From the NCBI GenBank assembly GCA_023705985.1, contig BPTO01000016.1, positions 1-33,224 of the forward strand: a stretch of 33,224 nt of DNA, read 5' to 3'. Of this stretch, positions 18,055 to 27,275 are shown piece after piece. Source of the DNA: Candidatus Heimdallarchaeota archaeon (lineage in GTDB: Archaea > Asgardarchaeota > Heimdallarchaeia > Heimdallarchaeales > Heimdallarchaeaceae). The notes beneath the pieces were generated by a model. It had not been told where the DNA came from. It saw nothing but the letters and a program-made list of their open reading frames with translations, and did no database searches. A program made the translations under genes and the position numbers. Every line of letters starts with the position of its first letter. Position 1 is the stretch's first letter.

Positions 18055-19890
18055 TTACTCCTTTTTTGCATATGTGAGAATAAATTCTTTTAGTACTTTA
18101 CTACTGGAACTCTCCTCTAGAATTGTTTTACCCACAGTTTTCAGACTATTTTTCTGTAATTGGAAAGTGTTAAAAGAGAAAGGAATAAGATCATTGTAAT
18201 TATATGAAGGAACGGTAATTGAAGAGTTATAGATGCTGTTTGTGTAAACAGTGTTGTTAGCAACATAAAATGTTTCGTTGTTCCATAAAGAATCCCCAGT
18301 ATTAGGATTTGCTTCAAATCTAGGGAAGTTAGAACTGGAGATATCAATGCCTATCTTGTGATCCTCATTAAACAAGTAGGCTGTGCTTTCTAGAGGGATT
18401 GAGAGAGTATAAACTGAACCAGGAGTAAGAATATCCCATTCTGATAGACTATTTCGGTTTCTAACCCTTAAGATTGTATCTGTAATGAGCATTGATGTTC
18501 CATCTGGGTAAACATCTGTTAGTTTTACAGTAAAATCTGTATCAGTGCAATTTGAGCTAATGAAAAGTTGCACTTCTATTTTTCCTAGAACTATTAAAGG
18601 ATTTTTAAGAACAGGAGAAGTAAAGACTAAGACATCGTCTCTAAGTTCAACTTCTTGTTGATCGTAAGCTCCTCGATCAAGGTTTAGATTACCCCCACCG
18701 TTAGTTGGTACAGGATTAGAAGGATCATATAAATATGATATAAAACCTTCTGATTCACTAGGAGGAGTAGAGAGTAAACTTTGGTTGGGGTAGAAATAGT
18801 AATTAATATTTTCAGTTTCTAATGGCCAATTATTTGCTTGAAACCAATTATTACCAAGAGAACTCGGGTTATAGTCAATAGAGCTCATCAAATAGAAGGA
18901 AACAGTAGGTAACATATCCCAAAGGGTTGAGTTACCGTTCAACCATTTATTAAATAAAGCATCTGTAAGACTGAATATCGTGCTGAAATCTTGATTAGGA
19001 TAGTCTAGTAATCCAGTTCTTTCACCAAACATCCCACTATGAACCCACGGTCCCATTACTAGTTTAGAATTACCAGCTGCTCCTACACCTCCTTGATACT
19101 GATACCCTTGAAATGCTTCTATTGGGCCATCAACGAAAATATCATACCACCCACCAACATGAAGAGCTGGAGAATGTATGTCCGAGAAAATGTCCACAAT
19201 ATTTCCATCATTCCAGATTCCATTAGGCTTCTCACTCTGCTTAATTATTTCAAGACTGTCTTCTGAAAAGCCTTGCTGATCTAGCCATGGTAAAATAAGC
19301 TCTCTCCTTAATTGTCCTCCTGTAAAAACTGCATCGTAACTATTAGGAGTGGCAACTATGGGAAGTTGGCATTTCAGAATTTCTGGTGCGTCAGGAGCTA
19401 ATAAATATTGAGCTATACCTAAAGCTGAAGGTCCCCATGTACCCACACGACCGTTACACCATTCTCGTTCAGCGATCCAAAGTAAAATGTCATGACCATC
19501 AGCTTTTTCTGTTAGAAAAGGTAAATCTACATACCCTTCTGATTCTCCAAAACCTCTCATGTCTTGAATTATAATAATATGACCTTTGAAAGTAAAGCTA
19601 GCAAGAAATGAAAATATATTTTTATCATATGGAGTTCGGATAAGTATAGCAGAAGCAGGTTCAGAAAGATCCAATGGAACAAGAACATCTGTTGCTAGCT
19701 TAATTCCATCTCTCATTGGGACCATAAATGGAACCTTAGAGTAGTAGGTGAATGATGTACTATTTGAGGGGAAGTCACCATTAAAAAAGGTATAATCTTC
19801 ATGTTTATCTGGGATAAAGACGACTATAAGAGTAATAGTTGCACCGATAACTATCAAGCCTATGAATGTTAAAGCTAAGAACTTTTTCAC
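18055..19890 (-). CDS. CocE/NonD family hydrolase (X-Pro dipeptidyl-peptidase-like), N-terminal membrane anchor or signal
   Basis: VPMRDGIKLATDVLVPLD; DMRGFGESEGYVDLPF; GRVGTWGPSALGIAQYL; HVGGWYDIFVDGPIEAF; N-terminal hydrophobic segment. Confidence 0.88.
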   Translation of the reverse strand: MKKFLALTFIGLIVIGATITLIVVFIPDKHEDYTFFNGDFPSNSTSFTYYSKVPFMVPMRDGIKLATDVLVPLDLSEPASAILIRTPYDKNIFSFLASFTFKGHIIIIQDMRGFGESEGYVDLPFLTEKADGHDILLWIAEREWCNGRVGTWGPSALGIAQYLLAPDAPEILKCQLPIVATPNSYDAVFTGGQLRRELILPWLDQQGFSEDSLEIIKQSEKPNGIWNDGNIVDIFSDIHSPALHVGGWYDIFVDGPIEAFQGYQYQGGVGAAGNSKLVMGPWVHSGMFGERTGLLDYPNQDFSTIFSLTDALFNKWLNGNSTLWDMLPTVSFYLMSSIDYNPSSLGNNWFQANNWPLETENINYYFYPNQSLLSTPPSESEGFISYLYDPSNPVPTNGGGNLNLDRGAYDQQEVELRDDVLVFTSPVLKNPLIVLGKIEVQLFISSNCTDTDFTVKLTDVYPDGTSMLITDTILRVRNRNSLSEWDILTPGSVYTLSIPLESTAYLFNEDHKIGIDISSSNFPRFEANPNTGDSLWNNETFYVANNTVYTNSIYNSSITVPSYNYNDLIPFSFNTFQLQKNSLKTVGKTILEESSSSKVLKEFILTYAKKE

Positions 19891-20088
19891 ATATAAATTG
19901 AAAAATGATGGTTTATATAACTTCTCAAAAGTCTAAATTATTCTGTTTCTTCATCATCGGAATAAGAATTGATTTTTTCAAACCAAGTATGGTTTTTAAC
20001 AGAAAACTATCAAAATAATTGAAAAGGTATATTTATCAATCTAAACTGAAATTGCAAACATTCGAAAGTCTTTTTATATCAAAATGCT

Positions 20089-20340
20089 TTGAAATTACAG
20101 AGAAGAATGACGACTGTTAAGCTTGAAAAATCAGAAGTTGAAGAACTGATCAATTATAAATTAAGAAATCTCCATAAAGAAATTCAGAATATCCTAGACA
20201 GATGGAATGAAACTTCTATAGATAAATTTGTAGAAAAAGCTCGTAATGGCACTTATGGTGAAGCTGAGAATGATGCAATTGATATTCGACAACTAGTTTT
20301 AGAACAGAAAAAGCTACAAGAATTGCAAGAAAAATTGTAG
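20089..20340 (+). CDS. Hypothetical helical protein (start may be internal Met, MTTVKLEK...)
   Basis: 83 aa ORF, charged/coiled composition, directly followed by the next ORF. Confidence 0.4.
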   Translation: MKLQRRMTTVKLEKSEVEELINYKLRNLHKEIQNILDRWNETSIDKFVEKARNGTYGEAENDAIDIRQLVLEQKKLQELQEKL

Positions 20341-20715
20341 TTGATTAAAATGAATGCAAATGCAAAAATATTCATTGCTCTGAAGTTTATACAAGATACA
20401 TTTACGAGAAAAATCACTAGTTATAAAAAAGATGAAGATAGACCAGTAATAAGCATCTATTTCAATATTGGGATTAATCTACATATAAGATATAATGATC
20501 ATGAGGAGTATTCTTATCAAATTATGTTTTCTCAAGATAAGTATGATAGAATCCGTTATGACAATTTTGATGATCATTGGTCTATATCAACTAAACCGCA
20601 TCACGTTCATAAACGAGGAAAAAAAGAAGCTACAGAAAGTAAGATGACAGGACAACCAGAATGTGACATGCCATTACTAATCGAAGTTTTGAGGATATAT
20701 CTATTGCATGAATAA
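20341..20715 (+). CDS. Hypothetical protein (TTG at 20341 or ATG at 20350)
   Basis: 124 aa ORF immediately after the upstream stop. Confidence 0.45.
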   Translation: MIKMNANAKIFIALKFIQDTFTRKITSYKKDEDRPVISIYFNIGINLHIRYNDHEEYSYQIMFSQDKYDRIRYDNFDDHWSISTKPHHVHKRGKKEATESKMTGQPECDMPLLIEVLRIYLLHE

Positions 20716-20868
20716 AATTAATCTGGATAAAGAATCTGTATTAGATTACATTCTTTTTAGAAGTCATATTATCTCATTTCCCCACGTAGAACCCTCTTAT
20801 TTAAGTGTCAACAATGTGGGTTTAGTTAAAAATTTCATCACTCAAAGAAAAACAATTTGAAAAGAGAA

Positions 20869-21675
20869 CTAATATGTTAACTCTCTTTTTTGAAAAATCC
20901 ATAGTGATGCAACAAGTGCAACAATCCCCACACCTAGAAGCACAAAGAAATCAACGACTGGAAATGCTCCTGATTCTAGAATATTACCTGCAGCCATATA
21001 ATTGAAAATTGAAAAATATTTCAGTACTTTAAGGGATTCAACCATACCACCGATTCTAACAATTATATACATAGCTAATATCACAAATGCTGATACTCCT
21101 AAAGCTTTACGTGACTCTAAAAACAATGCACCACAAAGCAAAGAAACTGCCCCAAGAGCGAAGAAAAGCATCCAGATACCAATCAGAGAATAAGTGAGAA
21201 TGATATAATCCATTTGCTCTCCCATTGCATTTGTACTTAAATAGGAAATGAACAAGATTATAATTGGATACAACAAGTTGTATGTCAAATAAACTAGAAA
21301 CTTTTCCAATAGAAACCTCCATCGAGGGATAGGCAGGCTAAGCATCATATCAAGTGTTTTTTTGTCAACCTCCGTAGTAATCATTCTTGATGGAAAGAAG
21401 ATAACAAGAAACACCATAATCATTTCTAGCCAGATGAAGCAATACATGTAGAACATTCCATTCCAAGTGGATAAGTCACCCATTCCTAAATGTCCGAGAA
21501 AAGCTGTGTAAGCAGGGCTATTCAGAATCTCTTCAAACATTTCTGAAGCTTTATGTAATTCGGGCCAGATAGCAGCAATCATTGGGACCATCATAACAAT
21601 AAGAAGAGGAGGAAATATCCCGCTTTTCCAATTCTTTAATAGATTTTTCAGATATACTTGTACCATTTCCTTCAA
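20869..21675 (-). CDS. ABC-2 type transporter permease
   Basis: Six hydrophobic segments; MITTEVDKKTLDMMLSLPIPRWRFLLEKFLVYL typical of ABC-2 permeases; adjacent to an ATPase. Confidence 0.85.
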   Translation of the reverse strand: MKEMVQVYLKNLLKNWKSGIFPPLLIVMMVPMIAAIWPELHKASEMFEEILNSPAYTAFLGHLGMGDLSTWNGMFYMYCFIWLEMIMVFLVIFFPSRMITTEVDKKTLDMMLSLPIPRWRFLLEKFLVYLTYNLLYPIIILFISYLSTNAMGEQMDYIILTYSLIGIWMLFFALGAVSLLCGALFLESRKALGVSAFVILAMYIIVRIGGMVESLKVLKYFSIFNYMAAGNILESGAFPVVDFFVLLGVGIVALVASLWIFQKRELTY

Positions 21676-22605
21676 CTACTCATAATAATGCAAGAAAATC
21701 TCCTCGAGAGATGCATCTTCAATCGTTATCCTTTCAACATCATAACCAGTGAGCCATGAAAGGAGTTCATCGATATTTTCTTTAATTTTCAATCTATATG
21801 CATTATTATTTGATTTTTCAAATGATACAATTGATTGAACAGATTTGAAATCCTTCTCATTAGGGCTATTATTAGATGAAAAAACAATCTTAATATTTTG
21901 AAGAAATTTATTTTTTAAATCTTCAATCTTCTCTACGAGGATTATTTTGCCATCCTTTATAATAGCTACTCTATCACATACAGCTTGAACTTCGGAAAGA
22001 TTATGCGAACTGAGAAATATAGTTATCCCTTCAGATTTGAGTTGCTTTATTATTCTATGAAATCTTGAGGTAATTAAAGGGTCTAAACCTGACGTAGGTT
22101 CGTCTAGAAGGAGGAACGCAGGTTTTGATGCTAGAGCTAATATGATTCCCACTTGTTTTTTATTTCCGGATGAGAGAGTTCTGACTTTTTGGGTCAAATC
22201 AACAGTAAAAGTATCTTTGAGTTCTTTTAGAAATTCTTCCTTATGAGGTCTAAATTTGTTGAAATATTTGATTAATTCAGCTCCAGTGAAATTATCATAT
22301 AAAGCTAATTCTCCAGGTATGTATCCTATCTTTTTTCTAATCTCGATATAATCTTTTTTGTGATCAAAACCAAGAACAGTTATTTCACCTGTTTGAATGT
22401 GAAGATAGTTTAGAATTGCCCTCATAGTTGTTGTTTTACCTGCGCCATTAGGTCCCAGAAAACCAAATATTTCACCTTTATAGACAGTAAAACTAACTTC
22501 TTGGGCTCCAATGACTTCCCTTCCAAATTTCTTGAACCTAAAATCAATTTCACGTCCGTAGATTTTAGTTAAGTTATCAACTCTAAGTATGACGTCACTG
22601 GACAT
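21676..22605 (-). CDS. ABC transporter ATP-binding protein
   Basis: Walker A FGFLGPNGAGKTTTMR; signature-like TLSSGNKKQVGIILAL; Walker B FLLLDEPTSGLDP. Confidence 0.95.
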   Translation of the reverse strand: MSSDVILRVDNLTKIYGREIDFRFKKFGREVIGAQEVSFTVYKGEIFGFLGPNGAGKTTTMRAILNYLHIQTGEITVLGFDHKKDYIEIRKKIGYIPGELALYDNFTGAELIKYFNKFRPHKEEFLKELKDTFTVDLTQKVRTLSSGNKKQVGIILALASKPAFLLLDEPTSGLDPLITSRFHRIIKQLKSEGITIFLSSHNLSEVQAVCDRVAIIKDGKIILVEKIEDLKNKFLQNIKIVFSSNNSPNEKDFKSVQSIVSFEKSNNNAYRLKIKENIDELLSWLTGYDVERITIEDASLEEIFLHYYE

Positions 22606-22727
22606 TTCTTTCGACTGTCGAATAAAAGGTTCATTTATAAAGTTATCACTTTTTTAAGCAAATTCTTTCAGTTAGCAACAGTTTCAGTAGATTAAACATC
22701 TTATTTTTCTTTTTTTATATCTTTTTT

Positions 22728-23765
22728 TCATCCAGCTTTAAGCAATAACGCCCAAATCCAATCAACAAGTGTGTGCAGTAACATTGCAGAAAACAATCCT
22801 CCAAATATCCAACAAACACCATAGATAACTCCTGCAATTGCTGCTAGAAGAATGTACACCCAGACAAATTCAGAGGAAGTGTTATTCCAATGTGTTACTG
22901 CAAAAGCAATGGATGCTAATACAACAGCTACCCATCTCCAATAAGGATATATTTTACTTTCTTTTTTCACGATCTTTTCAGTCAATTGATGTTGAATAAT
23001 GCCTCTAGCAATTGTTTCCTCAGGTAAAGCTATCGTAAGCCATATTCCTATAAAACTTACAACAAACATCCCAAAACCTGGCCATTCAGGAGACCAAACT
23101 AAGAAATCAGTTGTTAAACCTATAGGGATAACTATTACGCAAAGAATTATCAATCCAATGAATGGAATGAAGAGTTTCTTTAGAGTGGGAGTGATTTTCC
23201 AGTTGAATTTTTCAGTAAATTCTTCTAACTGAATGGAAAAGAGAAGAAGTATCAAAGCAGACATCCATAAAGCATTAAATTCATACTTCATCTCATCGAA
23301 ACCATTAATCACTTCGTAAGTGTATCTATTATCAAATCCTATAGCAAAAATTACTACAGCTGAGATGTGGAAGATGAAGTCTATCCTTTTTATGTAATGA
23401 TGCCTGATTATTACAGGAAGAACCATCAGAGATGTGGGAAGGATATACCAGAGAAGATAGGAATAAAGAGATGAAACAACATCTTGTGAAAATATCAACG
23501 AAAGGAGGGGAAGAAATACTACTAGGGATACTAATCCCCAATAGTAACATTTTTTTGAATTCAGTAACTCGATAATCTTAATATTCGTTAATGGCACAAG
23601 AAGGTAAAAAATAACACATGCTAGAATAAATATAAGTATTGCAAAAACAACTGATTGAACGGGTGTTCCTTGTGGTTCTACCAGCACAACTGTTAAAGTA
23701 AGTATCAAAGATATTAGTACAATAAAAAATGAACAAAAAATGAACTTCTTATTTTCTGGTTCCAT
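22728..23765 (-). CDS. CPBP-family intramembrane metalloprotease (CAAX protease-like)
   Basis: Motifs PEETIARGII (EExxxR), AFAVTHWNN (FxxxH), LLHTLVDWIWALL (HxxxD); multi-TM. Confidence 0.88.
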   Translation of the reverse strand: MEPENKKFIFCSFFIVLISLILTLTVVLVEPQGTPVQSVVFAILIFILACVIFYLLVPLTNIKIIELLNSKKCYYWGLVSLVVFLPLLSLIFSQDVVSSLYSYLLWYILPTSLMVLPVIIRHHYIKRIDFIFHISAVVIFAIGFDNRYTYEVINGFDEMKYEFNALWMSALILLLFSIQLEEFTEKFNWKITPTLKKLFIPFIGLIILCVIVIPIGLTTDFLVWSPEWPGFGMFVVSFIGIWLTIALPEETIARGIIQHQLTEKIVKKESKIYPYWRWVAVVLASIAFAVTHWNNTSSEFVWVYILLAAIAGVIYGVCWIFGGLFSAMLLHTLVDWIWALLLKAG

Positions 23766-23975
23766 ATAATCACATTATTGCTAGACCTTTGCTATTATTA
23801 TTGATAAAAAGTGTAGTTTATTAACTTTTCAACGATTTAAATCAAGTAATTACTAAAATTATGTACTTCTAAGTAACGATCTCCTTTTTTTTGGTTATTG
23901 CTATCTTGAACTTAAAAAAAGAAATAGAGGTGTCAAATAGTAAATGCTTTTATTTCAAGAATTCTAGTTTTAATC

Positions 23976-24395
23976 ATGGCTCGAAAGGTTATGATATTGA
24001 TTTTAGGATGTTTTGTTGCAGCTACAGGTTTGTTTTTTGTACTTTCAGCAACTGCTTTTCCAACACTAGCAGAAATTAGCATTTTTCTATCACCCAAATA
24101 CTCTGTAGCAGATTTAGGTGAAACAGGAATGATTTTTGTTCGTAGTCTATCAGCTGTTTTAGGAGGGCTAATGATTTGTTGGGGGATAACTATAATGTAT
24201 TTTGCTTATCATTTCACTAGAAAAGCAAGGTTATTTCTGCCAATAGCTATTGTAGCATGGTTTACAACGGATAGTATTGGATCTTTACTAAATGACCTCC
24301 ATTACAATGTTATTTTAAATGCTGTTTTTCTTTTCTTTGGTTTGATGGTTCTCTTCTTATCAAGAACAGAAGAACAGTTAGAAGAAAAGGTCTGA
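23976..24395 (+). CDS. Small four-TM membrane protein
   Basis: 139 aa ORF with four hydrophobic helices. Confidence 0.6.
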   Translation: MARKVMILILGCFVAATGLFFVLSATAFPTLAEISIFLSPKYSVADLGETGMIFVRSLSAVLGGLMICWGITIMYFAYHFTRKARLFLPIAIVAWFTTDSIGSLLNDLHYNVILNAVFLFFGLMVLFLSRTEEQLEEKV

Positions 24396-24610
24396 TACCA
24401 TATTTACTCTTTCTGATATGGTTTTTCTCGCAATTTTTCTTTAGTATTTATCGGTTCTGCCCTTTGAATCCAGTAATTATCAGCGAAAGGGACATATTCA
24501 TATAAATTGAATGACGAAAGAAAAACACAACTTAGTACTGATAATAAAGTGAAAGAAGGAGATTGATACGAAATTGGAAAAGATTAGAAATAGAGAAAGA
24601 GTTAAGTCGA

Positions 24611-24715
24611 GAAACTCCTCTCCTCCCCGTGATAACTGTTCTATTCTTGGGCTTTGGAATAGTGGTGCAACAACGAAGAAAGTGTGAATAGGTACCTTTT
24701 CTTCTTTTTTTCTTC
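24611..24715 (+). pseudogene. Relic of the 3' end of a NosD-like surface-protein gene (C-terminal anchor)
   Basis: Encodes ETPLLPVITVLFLGFGIVVQQRRKCE*. Identical to the intact gene over CCCGTGATAACTGTTCTATTCTTGGG (24626-24651 vs 26724-26749), with similarity continuing into the T/C-rich downstream tract. Confidence 0.8.
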
Positions 24716-24857
24716 TTACATTTTTTAGTATATTCATAGAACTGTCTAATCACTTTGAAGCTAGGCCATTCTTTTTGGTATTCCTTCGACCTCTAACAAA
24801 AGAATTATATTTCCTAAGGCAAATTGTTATAAGAATTTAAACTTTATTGGTGAAATA

Positions 24858-26789
24858 ATGAAAAGACAATCAAAACAGTCTAAAATTACAATTAAAAGCG
24901 TTTTATGTGTTTTATTGATAATTGGTGGTATAGGTACGTTCTCAAGTATGAGCGTAAATGGTACAACTGTATCTTATGAACTCCCCTCTTACTCCTCCCT
25001 GATTCCACATGCTCCTATTGAAATTTCTTCTGATAGTGAACTTGAGGTTTTTCCAGGCTCTGGAACAGCTGAAGATCCTTATGTTATTGAAGGATATAAT
25101 ATTACAACATCAAGTTCAAGTGGAATTTATATTTATGGTACAACCAAATTCTTCATTGTTCGAAACTGTTATGTTGACGCAGAAAACTATGGAATTTTAA
25201 TTTGGGATGTAACTTATGGAACAGCAACTATTGAGAATAACATGTGTATCAACAACGGATATGGTATCTATCTAGACTATTCCGGTTCTTCTGGTTCTAC
25301 CATTTCCAACAACACTTGTAGCTACAACGACGTGTATGGTATCTATCTTTGGTATTCTTCTGGTTCTACCATTTCCAACAACACTTGTAGCTACAACAAC
25401 AACTACGGTATCTATCTTTGGTATTCTTCTGGTTCTACCGTTACTGACAACACTTGTTACCACAATAACAACTACGGTATCTATCTATGGTATTCTGCTG
25501 GTTCTAACGTTAACCTCAACACTTGTTACCACAATAAAGACTATAGCATCTGTCTAGCCTTTTCTGGTTCTTCTACTGTTTCCGACAACACGTGTAATAG
25601 CGACTACGGTATTGGTCTTTTTGATTCTGGTTCTTCTACTGTTGCCAACAACAATTGTAATAATAACCACTGGGGTATCTATCTAGACTCTTCTGATTCT
25701 TCTATAGTTTCCGACAACGATTGTAGCTACAACCACAACTTTGGCATCTATCTTTACAATTCTTCTTCTTGTTTTCTTTCTTACAATCTTTTTCAAGAAA
25801 ATGGTGAATATGGAATAGATTTACACTCTTCTTCTGCTAATAATCTTATTCACAATAATACCTTTGTAGACAATAATCTTGGTGGAACTTCCCAGGGGCA
25901 TGATGATGGAGCTAACAACTATTGGTATGACTCTACAATACAAGAGGGAAACTATTGGTCAGATTGGTCAGGAACAGGTTCTTATTCTATTGATGGTGTT
26001 GCTGGAGCATTCGATCTTTATCCTCTTGATGAACCTACTGTAAACCTTGGTCCCCCTGTTATTACAACTATTATCCACTCTCCCTCTACCCCTAAAGAAC
26101 TAGATCCTGTCGATATCTATACTACAGTTACTAGCCTTTATGGTGTGCAATCAGTTACTCTCCATTACAGGATCAACGGTGGAACATGGATAGAAGATAG
26201 TATGACTCTTATAAGCGGTGATCTTTACAGTGGTACTATCGGTCCCTTTCCAGTTGATTATATTATTGAATACTATATCACAGCCATAGATAACTCTGTT
26301 AATCATAATGAAGTTATAGAAAATAATAACGGGCAATACTATAACCTATTCGTAGTTTCTTCTGATGTTATTGGTCCTATTATTACTAGTATTATTAATT
26401 CTCCCTCTACTCCAACTGAACTAGATACTATTAGTATCAGCGCTACCGTTACAGACTCTTCTGGTGTGCAATCAGTTACTCTTCATTACAGGATCAACGG
26501 TGGAACATGGCTGACAATCAGTATGACTCTTGTAAACGGTGATCTTTACAGTGGAACTATCAGTTCCTTTGCAGTGAGTGATACTATCGAATATTACATT
26601 AGTGCACTAGATAGCTCTATCAGTCATAATTTGGCAATCAACGATAATTCTGGGGAGTATTACTCATTTACTATACACTCTTCTGGGGATGAAACAAGGA
26701 CTGTAATGTTCTCTCTACTCCTACCCGTGATAACTGTTCTATTCTTGGGTTTTGGACTAGTGGTGCTAAAACGAAGAAAGAGTGTATAA
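24858..26789 (+). CDS. Surface protein: NosD-like right-handed parallel beta-helix, two Ig/Fn3-like modules, C-terminal TM anchor
   Basis: Signal-like N-terminus; 23-aa repeats GIYLWYSSGSTISNNTCSYNNNY; two SVTLHYRINGGTW modules; LLLPVITVLFLGFGLVVLKRRKSV anchor. Confidence 0.88.
   Translation: MKRQSKQSKITIKSVLCVLLIIGGIGTFSSMSVNGTTVSYELPSYSSLIPHAPIEISSDSELEVFPGSGTAEDPYVIEGYNITTSSSSGIYIYGTTKFFIVRNCYVDAENYGILIWDVTYGTATIENNMCINNGYGIYLDYSGSSGSTISNNTCSYNDVYGIYLWYSSGSTISNNTCSYNNNYGIYLWYSSGSTVTDNTCYHNNNYGIYLWYSAGSNVNLNTCYHNKDYSICLAFSGSSTVSDNTCNSDYGIGLFDSGSSTVANNNCNNNHWGIYLDSSDSSIVSDNDCSYNHNFGIYLYNSSSCFLSYNLFQENGEYGIDLHSSSANNLIHNNTFVDNNLGGTSQGHDDGANNYWYDSTIQEGNYWSDWSGTGSYSIDGVAGAFDLYPLDEPTVNLGPPVITTIIHSPSTPKELDPVDIYTTVTSLYGVQSVTLHYRINGGTWIEDSMTLISGDLYSGTIGPFPVDYIIEYYITAIDNSVNHNEVIENNNGQYYNLFVVSSDVIGPIITSIINSPSTPTELDTISISATVTDSSGVQSVTLHYRINGGTWLTISMTLVNGDLYSGTISSFAVSDTIEYYISALDSSISHNLAINDNSGEYYSFTIHSSGDETRTVMFSLLLPVITVLFLGFGLVVLKRRKSV
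25263..25560 (+). repeat. Tandem coding repeats (mainly 69-bp period) encoding beta-helix coils
   Basis: ggtatctatctttggtattcttctggttctacc... units starting at 25338 and 25407; first unit 25263 spaced 75 bp. Confidence 0.85.
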
Positions 26790-26888
26790 TTACCTTTTCT
26801 TCTTTCTTCTTTCTTCCTTCACAATCATGCTCATATGAAAGATTTATGAAAAGACGAACTATTCAAGAATAAAATCAAGAATCCTTAT

Positions 26889-27179
26889 ATGACCACAGGA
26901 AAGATAAGATGTATGATAAGAAAAGCTGTTGGAGCTATTGTAAAATCTAATGATAAATTTCTTCTAATTCATAAGGTCAAAATAATGGATGCAGGAGAAA
27001 TAAAAGAGAAAGACGTTGGTAAATTGTCTTTCTTCATTTGGGGAATTGTTCATGGAACTGTGAGTGTTGTTCAAACTGAATTTTTTGGAGATCATTAAAA
27101 AATCCCTGAATATGGCAATATAGAAGAATATCATCAGTTTGCATTAAAGTATATTCGAAAAATGCTTAGAGAGATGTAA
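26889..27179 (+). pseudogene. Decayed NUDIX-like gene
   Basis: RKAVGAIVKSNDKFLLIHKVK resembles a NUDIX N-terminus; no Nudix box; in-frame TAA at 27096-27098, then KIPEYGNIEEYHQFALKYIRKMLREM* in the same frame. Confidence 0.5.
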
Positions 27180-27275
27180 AACTCTGTTAAACTTTTTTGA
27201 ATTTCATTTTTATTAATCTATTTTTTAAAAAATCAGCCAATGTATTTTTAAAACAAAAGGAGTAAGAAAGAAATA

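Noticed and set aside
20780-20820. CCCAC...GTGGG inverted repeat downstream of 20715
   Set aside because: Only 5-bp arms with a ~30-nt loop in a convergent intergenic gap; not enough for an RNA or terminator call.
24498-24753. Two minus-strand ORFs 24498..24737 and 24532..24753
   Set aside because: They overlap the plus-strand surface-gene relic and have no protein-like features of their own.
25272-25463. Minus-strand ORF (and plus-frame ORF 25336..25557) inside the NosD-like gene
   Set aside because: Low-complexity translation created by the 69-bp coding repeats; the sense frame has clear beta-helix and anchor features.
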